Of a stretch of 64,000 bases of DNA, positions 1-15,300 are shown one piece after another. The stretch comes from Uranotaenia lowii (lineage: Eukaryota; Arthropoda; Insecta; Diptera; Culicidae). The notes below the pieces were generated by a model. It saw only the letters and a list, made by a program, of their open reading frames with translations, did not search any database and was not told the origin of the DNA. The position numbers were made by a program, and so were the translations under genes. Positions within the stretch are counted from its first letter, which is position 1, and every line of letters begins with the position of its first letter. The stretch covers positions 20,116,006 through 20,180,005 of the forward strand of contig NC_073691.1 in NCBI RefSeq assembly GCF_029784155.1, read 5' to 3'.

Positions 1-3000
1 CAACTTTAAAATGCGATTTCTGGCCTTTAGAAGCGTTTTTCGTCGATTCTGAGCTTAATTTGGGATCACAACTTTAAAATGCGATTTCTGGCCTTTAGAA
101 GCGTTTTTCGTCGATTCTGAGCTTAATTTGGGATCACAACTTTAAAATGCGATTTCTGGCCTTTAGAAGCGTTTTTTAGCGATTCTGAGCTTAATTTGGG
201 ATCACAACTTTAAAATGCGATTTCTGGCCTTTAGAAGCGTTTTTCAGCGATTCTGAGCTTAATTTGGGATCACAACTTTGAAATGCGATTTCTGGCCTTT
301 AGAAGCGTTTTTCAGCGATTCTGAGCTTAATTTGGGATCACAACTTTAAGATTTCTGGCCTTTAGAAGCGTTTTTTTTAGCGATTCTGAGCTTAATTTGG
401 GATCACAACTTTAAAATGCGATTTCTGGCCTTTAGAAGCGTTTTTTCGTGATTCTGAGCTTAATTTGGGATCACAACTTTAAAATGCGATTTCTGGCCTT
501 TAGAAGCGTTTTTTCGTGATTCTGAGCTTAATTTGGGATCACAACTTTAAAATGCGATTTCTGGCCTTTAGAAGCGTTTTTCAGCGATTCTGAGCTTAAT
601 TTGGGATCACAACTTTAAAATGCGATTTCTGGCCTTTAGAAGCGTTTTTTCGACATTCTGAGCTTAATTTGGGATCACAACTTTAAAATGCGATTTCTGG
701 CCTTTAGAAGCGTTTTTCAGCGATTCTGAGCTTAATTTGGGATCACAACTTTAAAATGCGATTTCTGGCCTTTAGAAGCGTTTTTTCGTGATTCTGAGCT
801 TAATTTGGGATCACAACTTTAAAATGCGATTTCTGGCCTTCTGGCCGCTTCTTTTTTCAGCGATTCTGAGCTTAATTTGGGATCACAACTTTAAGATTTC
901 TGGCCTTTAGAAGCGTTTTTTTAGCGATTCTGAGCTTAATTTGGGATCACAACTTTAAAATGCGATTTCTGGCTTCTAAAAAGCGTTTTTCAGCGATTCT
1001 GAGCTTAATTTGGGATCACAACTTTAAAATGCGATTTCTGGCTTCTAAAAAGCGTTTTTCAGCGATTCTGAGCTTAATTTGGGATCACAACTTTAAAATG
1101 CGATTTCTGGCCTTTAGAAGCGTTTTTTTAGCGATTCTGAGCTTAATTTGGGATCACAACTTTAAAATGCGATTTCTGGCTTCTAAAAAGCGTTTTTCAG
1201 CGATTCTGAGCTTAATTTGGGATCACAACTTTAAAATGCGATTTCTGGCCTTTAGAAGCGTTTTTCAGCGATTCTGAGCTTAATTTGGGATCACAACTTT
1301 AAAATGCGATTTCTGGCCTTTAGAAGCATTTATTCGTGATTCTGAGCTTAATTTGGGATCACAACTTTAAAATGCGATTTCTGGCCTTTAGAAGCGTTTT
1401 TTCGTGATTCTGAGCTTAATTTGGGATCACAACTTTAAAATGCGATTTCTGGCCTTTAGAAGCGTTTTTCAGCGATTCTGAGCTTAATTTGGGATCACAA
1501 CTTTAAAATGCGATTTCTGGCCTTTAGAAGCGTTTTTCAGCGATTCTGAGCTTAATTTGGGATCACAACTTTGAAATGCGATTTCTGGCCTTTAGAAGCG
1601 TTTTTCAGCGATTCTGAGCTTAATTTGGGATCACAACTTTAAGATTTCTGGCCTTTAGAAGCGTTTTTTTTAGCGATTCTGAGCTTAATTTGGGATCACA
1701 ACTTTAAAATGCGATTTCTGGCCTTTAGAAGCGTTTTTTCGTGATTCTGAGCTTAATTTGGGATCACAACTTTAAAATGCGATTTCTGACCTTTAGAAGC
1801 GTTTTTCAGCGATTCTGAGCTTAATTTGGGATCACAACTTTAAAATGCGATTTCTGGCCTTTAGAAGCGTTTTTTCGTGATTCTGAGCTTAATTTGGGAT
1901 CACAACTTTAAAATGCGATTTCTGGCCTTTAGAAGCGTTTTTCAGCGATTCTGAGCTTAATTTGGGATCACAACTTTAAAATGCGATTTTTGGCCTTTAG
2001 AAGCGTTTTTTCGTGATTCTGAGCTTAATTTGGGATCACAACTTTAAAATGCGATTTCTGGCCTTTAGAAGCGTTTTTTCGTGATTCTGAGCTTAATTTG
2101 GGATCACAACTTGAAAATGCGATTTCTAGCCTTTAGAAGCGTTTTTTAGCGATTCTGAGCTTAATTTGGGATCACAACTTTAAAATGCGATTTCTGGCCT
2201 TTAGAAGCGTTTTTTCGTGATTCTGAGCTTAATTTGGGATCACAACTTTAAAATGCGATTTCTGGCCTTTAGAAGCGTTTTTCGTCGATTCTGAGCTTAA
2301 TTTGGGATCACAACTTTAAAATGCGATTTCTGGCCTTTAGAAGCGTTTTTTAGCGATTCTGAGCTTAATTTGGGATCACAACTTTAAAATGCGATTTCTG
2401 GCCTTTAGAAGCGTTTTTCAGCGATTCTGAGCTTAATTTGGGATCACAACTTTGAAATGCGATTTCTGGCCTTTAGAAGCGTTTTTCAGCGATTCTGAGC
2501 TTAATTTGGGATCACAACTTTAAGATTTCTGGCCTTTAGAAGCGTTTTTTTAGCGATTCTGAGCTTAATTTGGGATCACAACTTTAAAATGCGATTTCTG
2601 GCCTTTAGAAGCGTTTTTTTAGCGATTCTGAGCTTAATTTGGGATCACAACTTTAAAATGCGATTTCTGGCTTCTAAAAAGCGTTTTTCAGCGATTCTGA
2701 GCTTAATTTGGGATCACAACTTTAAAATGCGATTTCTGGCCTTTAGAAGCGTTTTTCAGCGATTCTGAGCTTAATTTGGGATCACAACTTTAAAATGCGA
2801 TTTCTGGCCTTTAGAAGCATTTATTCGTGATTCTGAGCTTAATTTGGGATCACAACTTTAAAATGCGATTTCTGGCCTTTAGAAGCGTTTTTTCGTGATT
2901 CTGAGCTTTATTTCGGATCACAACTTTAAAATGCCATTTCTGGCCTTTAGAAGCGTTTTTCGGCCATTCTGAGCTTAATTTGGGATCACAACTTTAAAAT

Positions 3001-4960
3001 GCGATTTCTGGCCTTTAGAAGCGTTTTTCGGCCATTCTGAGCTTAATTTGGGATCACAACTTTAAAATGCGATTTCTGGCCTTTAGAAGCGTTTTTTCGT
3101 GATTTTGAGTTTATATTGGGATTAAAACTTCAAAATGCGATTTCTGGCCTTTAGAAGCGTTTTTCAGACATTCTGAGCTTAATTTGGGATCACAACTTTA
3201 AAATGCGATTTCTGGCCTTTAGAAGCGTTTTTTCGTGATTCTGAGCTTAATTTGGGATCACAACTTTAAAATGCGATTTCTGGCCTTTAGAAGCGTTTTT
3301 TCGATATTCTGAGCTTAATTTGGGATCACAACTTTAAAATGCGATATCTGGCCTTTAGAAGTTTTTTTTCGATATTCTGAGCCTAATTTGGGATCACAAC
3401 TTTAAAATGCGATTTCTGGCCTTTAGAAGCGTTTTTCAGCGATTCTGAGCTTAATTTGGGATCACAACTTTAAAATGCGATTTCTGGCCTTTAGAAGCGT
3501 TTTTTCGTGATTCTGAGCTTAATTTGGGATCACAACTTTAAAATGCGATTTCTGGCCTTTAGAAGCGTTTTTCAGCGATTCTGAGCTTAATTTGGGATCA
3601 CAACTTTAAAATGCGATTTCTGGCCTTTAGAAGCGTTTTTCAGCGATTCTGAGCTTAATTTGGGATCACAACTTTAAAATGCGATTTCTGGCCTTTAGAA
3701 GCGTTTTTTCGTGATTCTGAGCTTAATTTGGGATCACAACTTTAAAATGCGATTTCTGGCCTTTAGAAGCGTTTTTCAGCGATTCTGAGCTTAATTTGGG
3801 ATCACAACTTTAAAATGCGATTTCTGGCCTTTAGAAGCGTTTTTTAGCGATTCTGAGCTTAATTTGGGATCACAACTTTAAAATGCGATTTCTGGCCTTT
3901 AGAAGCGTTTTTTCGTGATTCTGAGCTTAATTTGGGATCACAACTTTAAAATGCGATTTCTGGCCTTTAGAAGCGTTTTTTAGCGATTCTGAGCTTAATT
4001 TGGGATCACAACTTTAAAATGCGATTTCTGGCCTTTAGAAGCGTTTTTTCGTGATTCTGAGCTTAATTTGGGATCACAACTTTAAAATGCGATTTCTGGC
4101 CTTTAGAAGCGTTTTTCAGCGATTCTGAGCTTAATTTGGGATCACAACTTTAAAATGCGATTTCTGGCCTTTAGAAGCGTTTTTTCGTGATTCTGAGCTT
4201 AATTTGGGATCACAACTTTAAAATGCGATTTCTGGCCTTTAGAAGCGTTTTTCAGCGATTCTGAGCTTAATTTGGGATCACAACTTTAAAATGCGATTTC
4301 TGGCCTTTAGAAGCGTTTTTTAGCGATTCTGAGCTTAATTTGGGATCACAACTTTAAAATGCGATTTCTGGCCTTTAGAAGCGTTTTTTCGTGATTCTGA
4401 GCTTAATTTGGGATCACAACTTTAAAATGCGATTTCTGGCCTTTAGAAGCGTTTTTTAGCGATTCTGAGCTTAATTTGGGATCACAACTTTAAAATGCGA
4501 TTTCTGGCCTTTAGAAGCATTTTTTAGCGATTCTGAGCTTAATTTGGGATCACAACTTTAAAATGCGATTTCTGGCCTTTAGAAGCGTTTTTTAGCGATT
4601 CTGAGCTTAATTTGGGATCATAACTTTAAAATGCGATTTCTGGCCTTTAGAAGCGTTTTTTCGTGATTCTGAGCTTAATTTGGGATCACAACTTTAAAAT
4701 GCGATTTCTGGCCTTTAGAAGCATTTTTTAGCGATTCTGAGCTTAATTTGGGATCACAACTTTAAAATGCGATTTCTGGCCTTTAGAAGCGTTTTTTAGC
4801 GATTCTGAGCTTAATTTGGGATCATAACTTTAAAATGCGATTTCTGGCCTTTAGAAGCGTTTTTTCGTGATTCTGAGCTTAATTTGGGATCATAACTTTA
4901 AAATGCGATTTCTGGCCTTTAGAAGCATTTTTAGGCATCCTAAACTTAATTTGGGATGAC
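1..4960. repeat. 68-bp minisatellite, about 72 copies
   Basis: Head-to-tail units of 68 bp fill the first 4.96 kb. Each contains the blocks AAAATGCGATTTCTGGCC, TTTAGAAGCG and GCTTAATTTGGGATCACAAC. Units differ mainly in a short patch after AGCGTTTTT (CGTCG, CAGCG, TAGCG, TCGTG or CGGCC) and by a variant that loses part of the TTTAAAATGCG block. The last unit is diverged and ends near 4960. The array begins at or before base 1, so its full length is unknown. The 105-codon open frame at 960-1277 comes from the repeat and shows no sign of being a gene. Confidence 0.97.
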
Positions 4961-5657
4961 ATAAATCGCGTTAAAAATCTTGGTGTTTTCATTCAACGGC
5001 CAAAGCGAGGATGCCAGTTGTCTGTACTTGTTAGCAGGACATAGTGTTTTCGAAGCTCAACAAACAAGTTTTTCAATTCCCAGGTTCATTACTGTATGCT
5101 AATACCTACTGTATTTCGATATTTATAGTAAATTTCTAGCTTTATATCGAGCTGAAAAAAATTCAAAGCCTTGTTTGTTATTTCTATTGTTTCTTACTGT
5201 TTGAACTTTTTCTAGCTCATCAAATTGATTTAACCTTTTCAACATTCCTGATAATTTTTTTCTACAAACACCATTTAAAACCATTTATGCCTTATTTCTT
5301 GATAATGCATGATAGCCTTAATGTGTCGAGAGCTTATTCAAATTACAGGAAGCATTCAGAAAAGCATGACACAATCAGCTATGAGAAATCGTGCAAAAAC
5401 TCCAGAATTGAGGTCGGTTACCGGCCTCTGAAGATCATTAAAACGCCATTTCGACGCTTTGCATTTTGTTACCTTTTCACTCCGAGTGAAATGAACACTC
5501 CGAATCTGATTGACTGATTTATTTTCTAGCAATTCTTCGCCCTGGTTTTTGAAGGTCTTTTATTGAAGACAGAAACGAAAAGCACCTGCTAGGTGAATCG
5601 ATTTTCAATGAGATAGTTACTGGTTAGTTACAAGTTATCACGTTTAGGCAGAGATGC
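4961..5657. other. Unique intergenic DNA upstream of LRR gene 1
   Basis: AT-rich, non-repetitive sequence between the minisatellite and gene 1. It has one 76-codon open frame at 5287-5517 with no recognisable domain and no splice or promoter support, which I do not call. It presumably holds the gene 1 promoter, but I see no convincing TATA box or initiator. Confidence 0.6.
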
Positions 5658-5660
5658 TCA

Positions 5661-5672
5661 TTTGACCTCGGA
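5661..5672 (+). promoter_or_regulatory. Conserved pre-ATG motif, gene 1
   Basis: TTTGACCTCGGA lies immediately before the proposed ATG. The same 12-base slot reads TTYGACMTCRRA in all four subfamily A genes (also before 24721, 30099 and 42320). It could be a 5' UTR or translation-start element, or simply shared ancestry. Confidence 0.4.
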
Positions 5673-6900
5673 ATGTTGCAATCAACTGAACTCTACTTCA
5701 GAGTTTCTTCTATTTTGTGAGATTCAAAAATAAGTTAGTAACTGAATTATTCTACTCAATTTAGTGTTTTCCAGGTTAGTGACGTTCAATATTATACCAA
5801 TTTCAACGAAAATAACACTATACGGCGACAAAATAGAGACGTTTGATATTACCATACTAAACTCTTCATTCCAATGGCCTCCATTCGCTGCTCAAAACGT
5901 CTTCGTCATCCATTTGGATGATCTCGAAATCGAGGACTGTACTCCTGCGCTGATGGAATTGCTAGCTTCTCGAGCATCTTCATTGGATATTACAAATGTT
6001 CGATCCAGCCTGTTGTATATTCCTGTCTCTTGTAGGAAAGTTGAACTAACAAATTGTGTCACAGGACAAGTCGACATATCAGTCACAGAAGATGACAATC
6101 TTTTGAATCTCTTAATTGAAGCCACCACAATAAGCATGATTCCTGAGGCTATCAATAATCTTACCAAACTACAACAACTATGGTTAACTGATTTGGAACT
6201 GGCTCAGCTAGATCTAAGCTTGTTCAACAATCTGCCACTTCAACAGTTTTACATAAATAGAATGCCTGTCAACTTGACAGCATCGGAAATGGTTTCCCTG
6301 GAATCATTGGAAGTTTTACACATTGTGGATTGCAATTTGACGGAACTTGATCTGTCTAGATGGAACTCCCCCGTTCTTCGATCTTTGGTACTCGAACGTA
6401 ATACGCTGACATCGTTTCCCGTCGGACTTAAAAAGTTCAGGACTTTGACCTCTATCAATATCGGATACAACCGGCTAGAATCCCTCGACTTTAGCCTATT
6501 CAAAGGTCTAGATCATTTGGAACATCTTTTCCTGAGCCACAATCACATTCTGAGGCTGATAGTAGCGGAATCAATTCTTCTTTCATCGCTGACATCAATC
6601 AGTTTAGCTCACAACCGCCTGATGGATGTGGATCAATTGATGCAGCTGAACCTGCCAGCGCTGGAACGGTTGGATTTGACCGGCAACAATCTTGAACGGT
6701 TCGAAGGCTTGGAGCAACATTCCAACAGTAGTCTTACGAATGTTTGGTTCGAAGAAAATCCCATCAACTGTAGCTGGGCAATGAAGTTTAAAAGTGGGCA
6801 AACTAAGCTGAACTGGTTGAATCAAATTCGCAAACTTTGCCCTTGGATCCCCTTTTACAAGCGGTTTAATCAGCTGGATGGAGTATTGAATGTAAAATAA
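5673..6900 (+). CDS. Secreted LRR protein, gene 1 (subfamily A)
   Basis: Two-exon model: exon 1 5673-5716, intron 5717-5774 (GTGAGA...TTTTCCAG, 58 bp, phase 2), exon 2 5775-6900; 389 aa. I chose this start because the long open frame otherwise begins inside the acceptor and lacks an ATG. The joined N-terminus gives a hydrophobic signal-peptide-like stretch at about residues 12-25, followed by PISTK as in genes 2-4. An FQWP motif sits near residue 47. LRRs of the LxxLxLxxNxL type run from about 125 to 340, and NPINCSW near 343 starts a Cys-containing C-terminal cap. No transmembrane segment or coiled coil is evident. A polyadenylation signal AATAAA lies at 6950. Extracellular recognition or binding is likely from the architecture; the ligand is unknown. 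The last part of exon 2 is duplicated at 8741. Confidence 0.85.
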
Positions 6901-7009
6901 TCCTATAACATAAAAAACCGAGGCTTCGACTGTTTATCCAAGTTTTAAAAATAAAAAAATGGTTTATTTTGCTGACACATAAACTTTCTCATTATTTCTC
7001 AACGCAGAC

Positions 7010-8740
<1,731 letters not shown>

Positions 8741-8936
8741 TGGTTGAATCAAATTCGCAAACTTTGCCCTTGGATCCCCTTTTACAAGCGGTTTAATCAG
8801 CTGGATGGAGTATTGAATGTAAAATAATCCTATAACATAAAAAACCGAGGCTTCGACTGTTTATCCAAGTTTTAAAAATAAAAAAATGGTTTATTTTGCT
8901 GACACATAAACTTTCTCATTATTTCTCAACGCAGAC
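8741..8936 (+). pseudogene. Duplicated 3' end of LRR gene 1
   Basis: Sequence matching 6814-7009: the last 28 codons of gene 1, its stop codon, the 3' flank with the AATAAA signal, and the TTTTGCTGACACAT block that precedes the GACA array. It has no start, signal peptide or LRRs, so it is a dead fragment. The junction with array 1 shares AC, the same two bases that precede this sequence in gene 1. Together with array 2 it forms the second unit of a tandem duplication about 1.93 kb long. Confidence 0.93.
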
Positions 8937-11463
<2,527 letters not shown>

Positions 11464-11940
11464 TGTAGGATTCGACCACGGCTTACCGGACAAATCGAGG
11501 GCTCACTGTAGGTGCAGGCTTCCGTTGATCAATCGAATCCAACATCGATGGCTGTGCTGGGCTAGCTGGGGCGCTTGGTGATGATAGGCTAGTTGGCGGC
11601 TCGTCTACGCTCCTATGGCTTCTATCCGGATCGTCTTGGAGTGGTCATCGGTACAACACAAAAATCACAACCGGGTTTCAAATAACATTTACAAACTACA
11701 TGTATTTTAACATCTAACAGAGAACAATTAAACTAACATAAAACGTAAGGCGAAGTTCTGCCTGTTCACTCGGTGGCTGACGATGGGATAATAATTTTTC
11801 GTCTCTGCTGCTGACTGTTCTTCGTGTCGGTAAACAATTGCCGACGCGCTGTTCGGTCCGTCGCGACGCCGATAGTTGTGTGTATGGCCCACTGTTTCAA
11901 ATTCGGTAGGCCTTGATAGTTGATGCTGGCAGTTGCAACA
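11464..11940 (-). repeat. 3' LTR of the BEL/Pao element
   Basis: 477 bp, nearly identical to 18852-19328. On the minus strand it begins TGTTGCAACTGCC and ends CGAATCCTACA. The homology with the other copy runs 23 bp further inward (to 11963), which matches the right-hand flank of the 5' LTR. Confidence 0.88.
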
Positions 11941-12078
11941 GTTGACTCGCAATCTCTCGGAGAATCAGACATCCTCGCCCACCCAGAAATAATTGATTTC
12001 TGAAAATAGAAAGAAAGCATCCTCTTCTGGTGTGGAAAAGAGAGAACCAACTCATACATCAGGCGACCTTGCTCTATC
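11941..12078 (-). other. BEL/Pao 3' untranslated region
   Basis: Non-coding interior between the end of pol and the 3' LTR. A purine-leaning stretch (CCGAGAGATTGCGAG on the minus strand, 11945-11959) may serve as the polypurine tract, but it is not a clean one. Confidence 0.5.
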
Positions 12079-12297
12079 TTAATCAATGGGCTCTACGGGA
12101 AGAAGACAAATTCGTTCAACCGCTCTAGTTTTTAAACCATTCATCGTTTTTAATGTGACCACCCTCACTATACCATCTTGGCCAGGGTGAACTTCAGTAA
12201 TTCGGCCCATCTTCCATTGTATTGGTGGTATGTTATCGTCACACAAAATCACCAATCTACCGACATCAATTCTGACAGGTTTATTTACCGACATCAA
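12079..12297 (-). pseudogene. BEL/Pao pol C-terminal piece (DUF5641-like)
   Basis: A 72-codon frame with the VGRLVIL...NIPPIQWKMGRI...HPGQDG pattern of the DUF5641 domain that ends BEL/Pao pol after integrase. It lies in a different frame from the main polyprotein and is cut off from it by the stop at 12309-12311. A 28-bp tandem duplication spans the junction (12258-12285 and 12286-12313). The linker expected between integrase and this domain also looks shortened. The element is therefore probably not autonomous. Confidence 0.85.
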
Positions 12298-12308
12298 TTC
12301 TGACAGGT

Positions 12309-15300
12309 TTATTCCATCGCTTCGTTCGAGCCTGCAGCTGTGATAAATATTCTTTCTTGCAATTTTTTCCTAACTATTTGCGACTGACTCAATCTATTTG
12401 TAGGCATCTGACTGAAATCGTATTCTGGCAAACCCTGGAGAGAGGATCCAAGCCAAAAGTGTGCGGGAGTAAGCGGCTCTAAATCATTTGGATCATCGGA
12501 CTGTGGTGTTAATGGTCGCGAGTTAAGACATGCTTCAATTTGCACTAGCAAGGTTTGCATGTCTTCAAAGGACAGTGCATGATCCCCCATGACCCGGAGC
12601 AAATGGTATTTGGCGGAGCGAACTGCAGCTTCCCACAATCCCCCGAAATGGGGTGCGCGAGGTGGATTTAAATGCCATTGGATGCCTTCATTTGCACAAT
12701 GTTTCGATATGGTTTCTCTGTGCTGTGTGGACTTCATTAGGGTTAGCAGTTCTCGGAGATAATTTTTCGCACCAACAAAGTTTGTTCCGTTATCGGAATA
12801 AATATCCGTAACCATTCCCCAACGAGCAAGAAATCGGCGCAGAGATTGTAAAAATCTATCGGTGGAAAGATCAGAGACTAGCTCTAAATGGACTGCCTTA
12901 GTAGCCAGACATACAAATAACGCTACATAGGCCTTCGTTGCGGGCTTTCGAGGACCAGGACGAATATAAATTGGTCCGAAATAATCTACTCCAGTTTTGC
13001 TAAATGGACGTGACTGCGTAACTCGCTCCTTTGGAAGTTCCCCCATAAACTGTTCGACGGGTGAGGGTTTGGCTCTAAAACATTTTATGCATTTGTGTAC
13101 GATATTTCGGACTACACTCCTTCCCCCAAGGGGCCAAAATCTTTGTCGTACAGCACACAACAGCAGCTGCGGACCAGCATGGAGCAATCTCTTGTGGTAG
13201 TACTCAAACAGAAGTTCTGTGAATGGGTGTCGTGCTGGTAATGCTAAGGGATGCTTGAAACCTTCTGGCTCATTAGAATGTTTTAATCTACCGCCAAGTT
13301 TTATCAAATTGTCTTGAAAAAAGGGATTGAACCATCGCAAAGGGGATTTTCGAGTCACAGTTTGCCCTTTTTGAAGCTGACTGATTTCTTCTGGAAAACT
13401 CTCTTTTTGAACCAACCGAACTAACACGTTTTCAGACTCTTTGATCTCAGAGGCGCGAAGATACCCATTTTGAATTTCTGCTCGTTTTCTCAAGAGCTTC
13501 ATAAGGCGAAGCCAAATTGCTGTAGACCGAACCAGAGTAGTGTAAGAAGAGAAATGGGAAATAAACCACCGACTGAATGGCGAATCTTCGGCTACAGGGT
13601 TCGCAACCACCTTCCTCTTCCGCTCTTCCTCTCCAGCTTCCGATATCGGATGTGAGCAAGGCCAATGCTCCGTTTCTTTGCTCAACCACTCTGGGCCCTT
13701 CCACCAGAAATCGTTGTTGACAATAGCTTCCGGTGAAATTCCCCGTGAAATAAGGTCTGCGGGGTTTTGTTTTCCAGCAACATGGTTCCAGCTACAATTT
13801 GCAGTGATAATTTGGATTTTGCTTACACGATTCGCAACAAACGTGTTCCAATTGGTCGGTGCGGAGTTTAACCAATGCAGCACGCATGTCGAGTCAGTCC
13901 AAAAGAAGGTTTTGCATTCAATTTTAAGCGACTTTTTTACTTGATCCATTAGTTCTGCGGCATGAAGAGCGCCGCAAAGTTCTAATCTGGCAATGCTTTG
14001 GGTTTTTAGGGGAGCCACTCTGGATTTTGATGTGAGAAGTCTTACCATAAACTGACCTTGCCTATTCTGACTCCGAATGTACAGACAAGCCCCATAGGCC
14101 TTTTCGGACGCATCTGAGAAGCAGTGAATTTCCACTAGCGTAGGTTGAGGGAGGACAACGCATCGTGGAATCCGGATGTTGTTGAGTAGGTGTAGGTTTC
14201 CGTGAAAGTTCTTCCACTGCTCGCCCACCGTGAAAGGTACAGGTTGATCCCAATCCAGCCTTTGGTCGTTTTCATTGCGCAACGTCCACAGAACCTGCAT
14301 GTACACCTTAGCCGTTGTAATGGTGGCTCCTATAAGCCCTAAAGGATCAAATAGTGTTGCGATGATGGACAATATTCGACGTTTTGTCAAGATAGTGTTT
14401 TCTTCCAAGGGCGGTATGACAAATTGAAACGCAAAAACATCGGACGTAGGCATCCAAGTAAGTCCCAAGGTTTTTACAGTTGGATCTGGATCCAGAATGA
14501 TGCCTTCTGTTTGTTTCAAGGCTAGGTTTTCCTCTGCGATGCTCTTAAGAGCTTCTGGACAGTTAGAAGCATACTTCCTGAGTCGAAATCCTCCAGCAGC
14601 CATTAGACCTTCCAACTCGCATGCCAATCTCTCTGCTTCCTGTAAGGTATTAGCCCCCGTTATGACGTCATCCATATACGTATCCTGGAGAATGGCCTGC
14701 GATGCCAAAGGGAACTTATGGCCTTCATCAGCGGCTAACTTTTGCAAGGTTCTCGTAGCTAGAAACGGTGCAGGTTTGGTTCCATAAGTAATCGTGCAGA
14801 GTTCATAGGTCCGAATAATTTCACTTGGAGATGATCTCCAAAGAATAGATTGGAGAGGACTGTCGTTCGAATCAATTTTTATTTGGCGGAACATCTTCTC
14901 AACGTCAGCTACCACCATGATATGTTTGGTACGACAACGGAGAATAATTGACCGCAGGTCTTCTTGTACGACCGGTCCTGCATACAAGGCATCGTTCAAT
15001 GAGACCCCTGAGGATGTTTTACAGGATGCATCGAATACTACTCGGACCTTAGTTGTCGTACTGGCTTCTTTCACTACCGGGTGATGGGGCAAAAAACATC
15101 GTTTTACCGACTTCTGACTCAAAACTGAATTTCTTACACAATCTGACTTAGAAACTGACCTTTTCGAACAATCTGACTCAAATTCTGACGGTTGTGCTGA
15201 AGTGAATCGTGATCTCAATCCAGGGTTTACATTCTCATCACAAACTGACTCTTTGACTTCGGATATCTGACACAAATTCAAATCTGACTCATCAATCTGT

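Noticed and set aside
960..1277. 105-codon frame with an internal protein repeat
   Set aside because: Arises where consecutive minisatellite units happen to lack stops; other units break it, and there is no promoter or homology.
1..4960. CRISPR-like appearance of the 68-bp array
   Set aside because: Whole units repeat with only a few variable bases; there are no unique spacers of constant length and no cas genes, in a eukaryotic context.
5287..5517. 76-codon frame upstream of gene 1
   Set aside because: No domain, no splice signals, no family resemblance; within chance for this length.
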